From Clostridiales bacterium (GTDB lineage: Bacteria > Bacillota > Clostridia > Saccharofermentanales > UBA5734): a stretch of 7,672 nt of DNA. The stretch covers positions 1-7,672 of the forward strand of contig DOFA01000245.1 in the NCBI GenBank assembly GCA_003532195.1, given 5' to 3'. Under the pieces are notes generated by a model. The model had not been told where the DNA came from. It did not search any database and was given only the letters and a program-made list of their open reading frames with translations. The position numbers and the translations under genes were made by a program. Below, piece by piece: positions 1-5,196 of this stretch; the first letter of the stretch is position 1, and each line of letters opens with the position of its first letter.

Positions 1-694
1 CGGGCAGGTTCAGCGCCGACAGCCGGTTCAGTTGGGCTATCATCTCCAGGGATTCCTCCGCGGTAACGCCAAAGCCGATACCCGGATCGATCATCAGGTG
101 ATCCCGGCATAATCCAGCCTGGAGCGCCCGTTTGATGCTTTCCAGCAGAAAAGACTCCACATCCCCCATCAGGTCCGGCGCTGGCGTCCCAGCCGGCTGA
201 TTGCGGTAAAGCCGGGCATTATGCATGATTGCGACGCCTGCCTGATGCTGTGCGGCAATTGCGGCTATCGCCTGATCCTGCTGCAGCCCGTTGATATCAT
301 TAATCAGACAGGCGCCGGCAGATAACGCAGCCCTGGCGACATCCGCCTTGTAAGTGTCGATGGAAATCGGGCAGCCGAATTTCTGACTGACTTGGGTGAT
401 AACCGGTATGACCCGGCGCATTTCTTCATCAGAACTGACCGGCGCACCGCCCGGCCGGGTTGACTCGCCGCCGATATCCAGAATATCAGCTCCCTGGTCC
501 AGCATTTCTCCAGCCCGGCGCAGCGCGTCATCTAGTGACAGGTATTTGCCGCCGTCCGAGAACGAATCCGGGGTCACATTGAGAACGCCCATAATGTAGG
601 TCCGGCAACCCAACGGAAAAGAAAATCTTCTCGCCCGAAATACAGCCGGTTTAGTCATTTCTTCTGAATTGCGCCGCTGTTCTGTCGGAGACAA
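1..694 (-). CDS. folP: Dihydropteroate synthase, 3' end outside window
   Basis: Joins the pterin pyrophosphate made downstream of FolE to p-aminobenzoate, giving dihydropteroate (cytoplasmic folate synthesis; sulfonamide target). About 231 residues are visible. Family signatures in order: NVTPDSFSDGG (39-49), GADILDIGGESTRPG (68-82), SIDTYKADVARAAL (111-124), NDING (132-136), MHN (157-159) and DPGIGFG (203-209). The start chosen is TTG at 694, because AAAGGAGGTG lies 6-7 nt upstream of it. The in-frame ATG at 658 has no clear SD and would remove 12 residues. The gene begins 37 nt after the folE stop, in the same operon. Odd point: DPGIGFG is followed by Val210, where most DHPS enzymes have the Lys of GFGKT/GFAKT that helps bind the pterin. 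The MH loop is the Firmicute-style MHN form rather than MHxxGTP. Identity is secure; activity is not proven. Confidence 0.95.
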   Translation of the reverse strand, partial: MSPTEQRRNSEEMTKPAVFRARRFSFPLGCRTYIMGVLNVTPDSFSDGGKYLSLDDALRRAGEMLDQGADILDIGGESTRPGGAPVSSDEEMRRVIPVITQVSQKFGCPISIDTYKADVARAALSAGACLINDINGLQQDQAIAAIAAQHQAGVAIMHNARLYRNQPAGTPAPDLMGDVESFLLESIKRALQAGLCRDHLMIDPGIGFGVTAEESLEMIAQLNRLSALNLP

Positions 695-700
695 TGGCTG

Positions 701-711
701 CACCTCCTTTT
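701..711 (-). promoter_or_regulatory. Strong Shine-Dalgarno site that fixes the TTG start of folP
   Basis: The minus strand reads AAAAAGGAGGTG in the folE-folP gap, an almost full match to the 3' end of 16S rRNA, 6-7 nt before TTG at 694. This decides the folP start in favour of TTG over the ATG at 658. A strong SD with a weak start codon suggests folP translation is initiated independently rather than by coupling to folE. Confidence 0.8.
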
Positions 712-731
712 TGCGGACGCCGGTCAGCAAA

Positions 732-1412
732 TCAGGCCCGGCGGTTAATCAACGACATAGCTTCGGAACGGGAACGGGCGTCTTTCTTTAATAATCCGCG
801 CAAGGCAGATGTGACTGTCAAAGCGCCTGGTTTACGGATTCCGCGCATCGTCATGCATAAATGCTCTGCCTCCACAACAACCGCCACTCCCATCGGCTGG
901 ACCGCCCGGACAATCGTATCGGCGATCTGTGAAGTCAGGCGCTCCTGCAGCTGCGGTTTGCGGGACATGACATCGACGATGCGGGCGATTTTGCTCAATC
1001 CAAGAATACGGCCTTCCTGAGGAATATAGACGACATGCGCCTTACCGACAAAGGGGAGCAGATGATGCTCGCACATGGAATAGAAAGGTATATCGCCGAC
1101 CAGGATCATTTCATCATGGTCCTTCTCATGAAAGACTTTGATGGAGTCCTGAACATTCAAATGAAGTCCGGCAAATATTTCACCGTACATGCGGGCTACG
1201 CGTGCCGGGGTTTCCCGCAATCCCTCGCGTTCCGGATCCTCACCGATGGCTAATAGTATTTCCCGGATCGCTTTTTCGATACGCGGGTAATCCATGGCAA
1301 CCGGAAGCAGGCATTCATATGAATTCGCCGATTCAGCCGATTGATCCATACCAGCCGGAATTTCCGGATTTGTTTCAGCTGTACGGTCATCTGGACTCAG
1401 GGTATTACTCAT
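732..1412 (-). CDS. folE: GTP cyclohydrolase I
   Basis: Converts GTP to 7,8-dihydroneopterin triphosphate, the first step of folate synthesis, as a cytoplasmic homodecamer of the zinc-dependent type IA family. The protein has 226 residues. Zinc ligands by family alignment are Cys114 and His117 in MCEHHLLPF and Cys186 in EHLCMTMRGI; His184 matches the conserved active-site histidine. LRETPARVARMY (66-76 region) and GRILGLSKIARIVD (134-147) are also typical. The first 40 residues form a Ser/Asp/Glu-rich extension outside the conserved core, which begins near MDYPRIEKAI. The start ATG at 1412 lies inside the end of the araC-type gene (ATGAGTAA, 8-nt overlap), with GAGGGA about 8-9 nt upstream inside that gene, so translational coupling is likely. 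Internal ATGs at 1349 and 1295 have no visible SD. folP follows after 37 nt. Confidence 0.97.
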   Translation of the reverse strand: MSNTLSPDDRTAETNPEIPAGMDQSAESANSYECLLPVAMDYPRIEKAIREILLAIGEDPEREGLRETPARVARMYGEIFAGLHLNVQDSIKVFHEKDHDEMILVGDIPFYSMCEHHLLPFVGKAHVVYIPQEGRILGLSKIARIVDVMSRKPQLQERLTSQIADTIVRAVQPMGVAVVVEAEHLCMTMRGIRKPGALTVTSALRGLLKKDARSRSEAMSLINRRA

Positions 1413-2376
1413 GATGTTGTCCCTCTTTTTTGGCCAGCACGGTCCGGCGATATTCCATCGGCGTTTTGCCGATGTGTTTGCGAAAAGCGGCGTTAAACCG
1501 CTGCGGGCTGGAGAAGCCAACCTGAGCCGCCACGCCGCTGACTTTTATGTCTTTCTGCTCAAGCAGCTTGCAGGCATGATCAACCCGAACCTGCATCAGG
1601 AAAGTCATCGGGCTCATGCCTGTTTCATCGCGAAAAGCGCGGGTAAAGTAACCCTGGCTTAAAAAAACATAGCCCGCGGCATCGGCAACCGATATGTCAC
1701 GGTCATGGTTTTCGACAATAAAATTGCGGGCGATCCGAACCAGTTCACGGGCTTTACCGGTTCTGACCCGAAGGCTTTCCTCCCACTCTTCCCGCAAACC
1801 GCGGGCGAGCGCGACCAGAAGTTCCATCGCCAGAAGCTGCATCATCAATTCGCGTCCATAGGCTTCCTGATGGCTTTCCCGCAGAATTCTGTCGACCAGG
1901 CTGGCAATGTCCTGACGGCTTCGGCCTTTTATCAGAAGAAATGGGTCAAGGTTTTTTTCTCCTTCCGGGACATCCTTGCCATAAGCAAAATTGATGAAAT
2001 TCTCCAGCGGACGGGGTGCGACATTTGTAGTGCGGAATGAATGATCCCTGGAAACGGTTGTGTCGGGCGACAATTGGGCAAAGCCGAAATACAGCACAAG
2101 CATGTCCGCATATTTATCTTGAATCCGGATCATGTGCGACATATGGGGACGGATTACAACTGTGCCGCCCTTTTCCAAAGTCACCCGCCGTCCCTCAATT
2201 TCAAACTCAGCTTTGCCGCTTCGCAAATAGGTTAGTTCATGGTAGTCATGGCGGCTTGGATTGGCTTGGGTGGAGCCTTTCTCGAATGTCCGCTCGATTC
2301 CTTTAAAAACAACCGGTATGGAACCGGCCGCATCCATGATTCCCCGTTCGACAGCTGGCAGTAAATCCTCAAACAT
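1405..2376 (-). CDS. AraC-family transcriptional regulator, cupin plus two-HTH type
   Basis: A 323-residue DNA-binding regulator. The N-terminal cupin-like sensor domain spans about residues 40-100, with HDYHELTYLRSG (43-54) and a second strand block EKGGTVVIRPHMSHMI (68-83). The C-terminal AraC/XylS domain (about 207-312) has a first helix-turn-helix near 228-249 (DISVADAAGYVFLSQGYFTR) and a second near 278-300 (VSGVAAQVGFSSPQRFNAAF), closed by TPMEYRR (305-311). Histidines 43, 46, 78 and 81 could line a ligand pocket, but the ligand is unknown. ATG at 2376 is chosen because GGCAGGTG lies just upstream and a promoter ends about 10 nt before it. In-frame ATGs at 2382 (no SD spacing) and 2433 (upstream of the promoter's -35) fit less well. 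It overlaps folE by 8 nt, so it probably controls its own folate operon, the nearby pilus operon, or both. That role is inference. Confidence 0.93.
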   Translation of the reverse strand: MFEDLLPAVERGIMDAAGSIPVVFKGIERTFEKGSTQANPSRHDYHELTYLRSGKAEFEIEGRRVTLEKGGTVVIRPHMSHMIRIQDKYADMLVLYFGFAQLSPDTTVSRDHSFRTTNVAPRPLENFINFAYGKDVPEGEKNLDPFLLIKGRSRQDIASLVDRILRESHQEAYGRELMMQLLAMELLVALARGLREEWEESLRVRTGKARELVRIARNFIVENHDRDISVADAAGYVFLSQGYFTRAFRDETGMSPMTFLMQVRVDHACKLLEQKDIKVSGVAAQVGFSSPQRFNAAFRKHIGKTPMEYRRTVLAKKEGQHHE

Positions 2377-2393
2377 CTGCATCACCTGCCACA

Positions 2394-2422
2394 ATGATAG
2401 CAGAAATGGCTGTGCTTGTAAA
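2394..2422 (-). promoter_or_regulatory. Predicted sigma-A type promoter for araC-folE-folP
   Basis: The minus strand shows a -35 TTTACA (2422-2417), a 17-bp spacer and a -10 TATCAT (2399-2394), preceded by TGC, which forms an extended -10. Transcription would begin near 2387, giving a very short leader with the SD GGCAGGTG before ATG 2376. This supports the shorter start of the regulator and makes the fol genes transcriptionally separable from the upstream pilus operon. Confidence 0.65.
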
Positions 2423-2423
2423 A

Positions 2424-2435
2424 GAATGCTCATTC
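2424..2435. promoter_or_regulatory. Short inverted repeat abutting the -35 box, possible operator
   Basis: The perfect inverted repeat GAATG-CT-CATTC lies one base upstream of the -35 hexamer of the predicted araC-folE-folP promoter. The position suits a repressor or activator half-site pair. With arms of only 5 bp it could be chance; no other copy was found near another gene in this window. Confidence 0.3.
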
Positions 2436-2440
2436 CTCGC

Positions 2441-2470
2441 TGTCAGTGGCTGTCAGTCGCTGTCAGTCGC
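2441..2470. repeat. Three tandem 10-bp repeats upstream of the araC promoter
   Basis: On the plus strand there are three head-to-tail copies of TGTCAGTSGC (the last two identical, the first differing by one base), plus a partial GC at 2439-2440. On the minus strand the unit is GCGACTGACA. The array encodes the last residues and the stop of cpaB, and lies roughly 54-83 bp upstream of the predicted araC start site. A 10-bp period puts each copy on the same face of the helix, which would suit cooperative protein binding. Slippage-generated DNA with no function is the alternative. Confidence 0.85.
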
Positions 2471-3100
2471 GGATTCGTTGATGGCAGCCAACCTGATCGT
2501 GTATAAACCTGCAGCATTGTTGATGATGTGCACCTGTTCCAGGCACAGATCCAGGCAGATCAGTTTTGCGCCTCCTGAGGTTGTCGGAGCAAGACCTGTC
2601 TTTTCTCCATCTTCAGAAAAGATATCCATGATCCGGACATTTTCCAGGACTTGAATGTCTGTCAGGCTTTCCCGATTGCGAGGGATCAGGAAGAGATCGA
2701 CGCGGCTGCCGGCTGCCAGCCAGAAACCATTGGCATCAACAGCTTCGAGCTCTATAGTCATCAAGCGGCGTCCGGGTCCTGAATCTGGATAAACTAAACC
2801 GGAAGCTTCCGGGGTCAGCCGCGGTTTACTAATCAATTCACCTGTTTGAATCGGCAAGGTCGTCCACTGACCAACGATCAAGGAAGCATCCGTCAAATAG
2901 GAATCTGTCAGAAGCTCTTCCGGGATCTCAACCGTGATCAGCTGATCTGCCGTTATTTGAAATCCAGCCGGAATATCGCACCGGGCGGCATAGGCAGCCG
3001 CATATTTTACAGATGACCGGTTCTGTCCGGCCAGCCAGACTAAAATCAATAAAATTAATGTAATCAGGATTGTCAGGATAATCTGTTTATTTCTCCGCAT
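2453..3100 (-). CDS. cpaB: SAF-domain Flp pilus assembly protein, CpaB/RcpC type
   Basis: A 215-residue protein with one N-terminal membrane anchor (about residues 7-24, after a basic MRRNK start), placing the rest outside the cytoplasmic membrane. The SAF-like domain spans about 34-95: AARCDIPAGFQITADQLITV is the typical opening, and GELISKPRL is its end. The C-terminal RcpC-like part (about 110-205) includes GRRLMTIELEAVDANGFWLAAGSRVDL-type sequence and ends in TIRLAAIN. CpaB/RcpC proteins stabilise Tad pilus assembly; in diderms they work with the RcpA secretin, which is not seen here. ATG at 3100 has AAAGGA about 6-7 nt upstream and starts 12 nt after the previous gene's stop. It is the last pilus gene here, whereas cpaB often opens tad clusters. 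The final residues and stop are encoded by a 10-bp tandem repeat, so the C-terminus may be variable. Confidence 0.85.
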   Translation of the reverse strand: MRRNKQIILTILITLILLILVWLAGQNRSSVKYAAAYAARCDIPAGFQITADQLITVEIPEELLTDSYLTDASLIVGQWTTLPIQTGELISKPRLTPEASGLVYPDSGPGRRLMTIELEAVDANGFWLAAGSRVDLFLIPRNRESLTDIQVLENVRIMDIFSEDGEKTGLAPTTSGGAKLICLDLCLEQVHIINNAAGLYTIRLAAINESATDSD

Positions 3101-3112
3101 AGGTCATCCTTT

Positions 3113-3577
3113 CTAGTCGAGGATCAGTTCAATCGCCTGGCTAAGGTGAATTTTCCTGCCTTGATAGTCAATAAACCGGGCTGACAAAGTAATAATCGGT
3201 TTATACTTGGGTTGACTGGAGCCCATCCAGTGATGTGCAGCTGGTGTGATTGGCCGGTTTTGCAGATTAACGGAGACCAGCATCAGTTTGTTAACTAATC
3301 CGTCAGGCAGCCAGTCGGAAAAATGCCGGCGGATGATCTGTTCGGCTGTTCTTTGATCCAAACTGGGTTGGCCATCGGCCAGACGATCCATGTCCATACC
3401 CTCATAGGCCGTTAAAATGACCCGTTCCAGAAATTGCTCAGCCTGCCGGATCTGCACCCAGTCCGCAAGCTGGCGGATGCCAAGAACAGCCATCGGCGCC
3501 ATGACCAGAACTGTACAAAAAACGAAGATGAGCAAATCGCTCACGGTCCCTTTTTTCAATTTTTTAAAACCCGGCAT
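3113..3577 (-). CDS. Small single-pass membrane protein of the Tad cluster, possible minor pseudopilin
   Basis: A 154-residue protein not confidently assigned to a family. A basic N-terminus (KKLKKG) is followed by one hydrophobic segment (about residues 14-34, LLIFVFCTVLVMAPMAV), then an amphipathic stretch (IRQAEQFLERVILTAYEGMD) and a mixed C-terminal domain that ends LSQAIELILD. This layout resembles TadE-like minor pseudopilins or the short accessory proteins common in Firmicute tad loci. There is no clear prepilin G|xxxxE site: GTVSD offers only Asp at +4. The ATG at 3577 overlaps the upstream gene by 22 nt and has no SD. A perfect SD further upstream would instead fit an ATT start at 3604, adding nine residues. 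The gene sits between another small membrane protein and cpaB, 12 nt before the latter, so a role in pilus assembly is inferred from context and topology. Confidence 0.75.
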   Translation of the reverse strand: MPGFKKLKKGTVSDLLIFVFCTVLVMAPMAVLGIRQLADWVQIRQAEQFLERVILTAYEGMDMDRLADGQPSLDQRTAEQIIRRHFSDWLPDGLVNKLMLVSVNLQNRPITPAAHHWMGSSQPKYKPIITLSARFIDYQGRKIHLSQAIELILD

Positions 3578-3936
3578 ATCGTGCTTGATTGATAGGTAAA
3601 AAATATGTCCACCTCCTCCGGAGTTAGATCGGAGCGGAACCGGCACCCGGAATAGCTGGATATAACCAGAAGATCCAGGTTGTCGCCAAAGCTGGCATTA
3701 TCGGTGCCTTCAATCCGTGACACAGTAAATCCGCGCCCGGCCAGTTCCTGAGCCAGCTGGCTGGTGATCAGCGGCGTAAGCTTTCCCGTCCGATCCATTA
3801 AAAGCGAATATTTGTGGCAGACCGCGTCAAATTCCAACCGGCGAAACAGTGGCAAACCGCAGAGTAGAAGCTGCATAGCCAAAACAACGGCCAGCATACC
3901 GGCAAACAGGGTAACAATCATTTTGGATATCATCAT
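3556..3936 (-). CDS. Small single-pass membrane protein of the Tad cluster, TadE-like topology
   Basis: A 126-residue protein that I do not recognise with confidence. A strongly hydrophobic N-terminal segment (about residues 6-30, IVTLFAGMLAVVLAMQLLL) is followed by a helical region (FRRLEFDAVCHKYSLLMDR), a Gly-containing middle part (LAQELAGRGFTVSRIEGTD) and a C-terminal domain with four cysteines in the whole protein (26, 40, 98, 121). The layout is that of minor pseudopilin or DUF4320-like accessory proteins found next to flp in Firmicute tad clusters; this family link is tentative. There is no class III prepilin cleavage motif. ATG at 3936 has GGAG 7 nt upstream (AAGGAGCAGAAAATG). It follows flp by 84 nt and overlaps the next gene by 22 nt, so the two small proteins are probably made together and may form a pair. 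Confidence 0.75.
   Translation of the reverse strand: MMISKMIVTLFAGMLAVVLAMQLLLCGLPLFRRLEFDAVCHKYSLLMDRTGKLTPLITSQLAQELAGRGFTVSRIEGTDNASFGDNLDLLVISSYSGCRFRSDLTPEEVDIFFTYQSSTICRVLKN
3602..3619 (-). promoter_or_regulatory. Consensus SD followed by an in-frame ATT
   Basis: The minus strand reads GGAGGAGGTGGACATATT inside the end of the upstream small gene. GGAGGTG is 5 nt before an ATT codon (3604-3602) that is in frame with the next gene and nine codons ahead of its first ATG. The usual start at 3577 has no SD of its own. The motif could serve an AUU start, act as a distant ribosome-loading site, or simply encode the Pro-Glu-Glu-Val of the upstream protein. Confidence 0.35.
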
Positions 3937-3950
3937 TTTCTGCTCCTTCT

Positions 3951-3994
3951 CTGCGATCAGCCGCTGCCTTCGCTGCGATCAGCCGCCGCCTTCG
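3951..3994. repeat. 22-bp tandem duplication between flp and the next gene
   Basis: Two adjacent 22-bp copies, 3951-3972 and 3973-3994, begin CTGCGATCAGCCGC and differ by one base (T/C) in the interior; the start of a third (CTG) follows. The repeat lies in the 84-nt spacer downstream of flp. On the minus strand each copy contains GCTG-ATCG-CAG(C), able to form small hairpins, and the flp-proximal side also contains CGCC-AGCGAA-GGCG. No T-run follows, so it is not a classical terminator. Confidence 0.85.
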
Positions 3995-4020
3995 CTGGCG
4001 TATCTAAACGGCCGGCCTGC

Positions 4021-4281
4021 TCATGGCGTGGCGAAAACGCTGGAAGCCATGTCGTTCCACCAATCAGTCAAATTACCCAAGATATCGCCGGCAAATCCCT
4101 GAAGCCCCGGAATCACAACAACAACTGCGATAATGATGCCCGCGGCAATACCAATCACTTCATTCAAGCCGAATCCTTGCTTACGGCCGAAATTTCCCTT
4201 CAAATTCATCAGTCGAAAGCGTCCGCGCATGCCGCGCTGTTGAGTTAAGAATTCTGACATCGTTCTTCTGGTCATTTTCAT
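4021..4281 (-). CDS. flp: Flp-family type IVb pilin precursor
   Basis: The structural subunit of the Tad pilus, 86 residues. The prepilin peptidase site is KQG|FGLNE (cut after Gly36), giving Glu at +5 of the mature protein (Glu41), as needed for class III prepilins. It is followed by the hydrophobic helix VIGIAAGIIIAVVVVIPGL (42-60). The mature pilin would be 50 residues, ending WWNDMASSVFATP, which is the normal Flp size. The leader of 36 residues is long for this family and very basic (many Arg/Lys). ATG at 4281 is favoured by AGGAGG exactly 6 nt upstream; the internal ATG at 4209 (Met25) would give a more usual 12-residue leader but has a weak SD. The gene follows tadC by 48 nt, with a hairpin in the gap, and is the only pilin gene visible. 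The needed prepilin peptidase gene is not in the window. Confidence 0.92.
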   Translation of the reverse strand: MKMTRRTMSEFLTQQRGMRGRFRLMNLKGNFGRKQGFGLNEVIGIAAGIIIAVVVVIPGLQGFAGDILGNLTDWWNDMASSVFATP

Positions 4282-4311
4282 AGGTAACCTCCTGAAAGTT
4301 ATTATTTGCCT

Positions 4312-4327
4312 GCAGCCTTGCGGCTGC
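4312..4327 (-). other. RNA hairpin with GNRA tetraloop upstream of flp
   Basis: The minus strand reads GCAGCC-GCAA-GGCTGC: a perfect 6-bp stem closed by a GCAA (GNRA) tetraloop. It starts 2 nt after the tadC stop codon and ends about 18 nt before the flp SD. There is no T-run after it, so it is not a standard intrinsic terminator. It could stabilise or define the 5' end of a processed flp transcript, which would raise pilin output over the rest of the operon; that role is inference. Confidence 0.55.
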
Positions 4328-4329
4328 TG

Positions 4330-5178
4330 TCAGCCAAAAACGGATTCTACGGCCTGGATGGCCTGAGATAAAAGCGGATATAAGAACAGAACAACTCCCG
4401 GTGTAACTCCGAGGATCGCAGTCAGCAGCAGTTGAGTTCTGATTTGCGCGGTGTCTGCCTGCATCATATTGAAATAGCGGGCGAAAAGCAGTTCTTCCAT
4501 GCGGGCCAGCGTATGTCCGGCCTGCCCGGTCTGCAGGCATTGGCGCAAATGGGTGGCTAGCAATTCACAGTCCGGACCGGGGAAAGCCAGCCTGATCTCC
4601 GCCAGTGACTGATCAAGATCAAGCGTGAGTTCATAAAGAGCGGCAAACCGGATGAGCACCGGGCGCACGACCGGATCCCGGATCGCTTCCGGCAGGCCGC
4701 GCAGGGCGTCCGTCACTTTAATTCCCGATGTCAGCTGTAAATCAAGAAAGCGGTAGATTTTAAATAATGACTTGCTGAAGCTCTTTTTCCGGCATTTAAT
4801 TTTCCGGCTGATCTGATTGTCAGCCAACGTGATCAGCAGGACGCCAACCCAGACAGGCCACGCGCCGTCAATGTGCAAGAGCCGGGCCAGCAGCAGAAAA
4901 CCCGGAACGGGAGCAATGTGCCAGATCCAGTAGCCAGCATGTGCCTGGGCGGCAAAATAACCGGCTTTTTGCATACGTACGGCAACACTTTGCCGCCACT
5001 GAGCCGGTAAGATAGACGGACAGGACCAGCGCTTGCCGGTTTCAACCGGAGGCAGTTCCTGAAGCCGGGCCATCGCCAGGCGACGATCCAGCAGGCGAAC
5101 TAAAGAAGGCAAACCATGATAGACTGCCAGTCCAAGCAATAAACTCAATCCGCAAAACCAGAGCTGCATTGCCATCAT
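4330..5178 (-). CDS. tadC: Tad pilus inner-membrane platform protein TadC, GspF family
   Basis: A 282-residue member of the type II secretion F (GspF/PilC) family that partners TadB to form the membrane platform on which TadA acts. Hydrophobic segments lie near residues 5-20, 87-101, 106-119 and 248-270. The GspF-type cytoplasmic domain lies between the last two (about 140-247), with FLDLQLTSGIKVTDALRGL (144-162) and LRQCLQTGQAGHTLARMEEL (211-230) as typical sequence. The C-terminal LLLTAILGVTPGVVLFLYPL is the final membrane helix. ATG at 5178 has GGGAG about 10 nt upstream; ATGs at 5175 and 5169 are also possible. The gene is 18 nt after tadB and 48 nt before flp, the usual tadB-tadC order. 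Assignment as TadC rather than TadB rests on order and on the longer N-terminal membrane part. Confidence 0.88.
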   Translation of the reverse strand: MMAMQLWFCGLSLLLGLAVYHGLPSLVRLLDRRLAMARLQELPPVETGKRWSCPSILPAQWRQSVAVRMQKAGYFAAQAHAGYWIWHIAPVPGFLLLARLLHIDGAWPVWVGVLLITLADNQISRKIKCRKKSFSKSLFKIYRFLDLQLTSGIKVTDALRGLPEAIRDPVVRPVLIRFAALYELTLDLDQSLAEIRLAFPGPDCELLATHLRQCLQTGQAGHTLARMEELLFARYFNMMQADTAQIRTQLLLTAILGVTPGVVLFLYPLLSQAIQAVESVFG

Positions 5179-5196
5179 ATCCCATGATCTCCCTTA

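Noticed and set aside
1413..1520. Longer N-terminus for FolE up to 1520
   Set aside because: It would overlap the conserved C-terminal HTH region of the regulator by over 100 nt. The ATG at 1412 has an SD and a typical coupling overlap.
2377..2433. Longer N-terminus for the AraC regulator, starting at ATG 2433
   Set aside because: The predicted promoter lies inside this stretch, the SD for 2433 is almost against the start codon, and the extra residues do not look like part of the cupin domain.
2441..2470. CRISPR-like array
   Set aside because: The repeats are 10 bp, directly adjacent with no spacers, and there are no cas genes.
3995..4020. Intrinsic terminator after flp
   Set aside because: Short GC stems such as CGCC-AGCGAA-GGCG can form, but no T-run follows on the transcribed strand.
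4380..4425. Internal promoter for flp inside the end of tadC (TTACAC, 17 bp, TTATAT)
   Set aside because: Both hexamers match the consensus poorly, so I cannot support it from sequence alone.
4181..4540. Minus-strand open frame spanning the tadC end and the flp start
   Set aside because: It is a different frame over tadC and the pilin leader, both of which have clear family sequence and better start sites.
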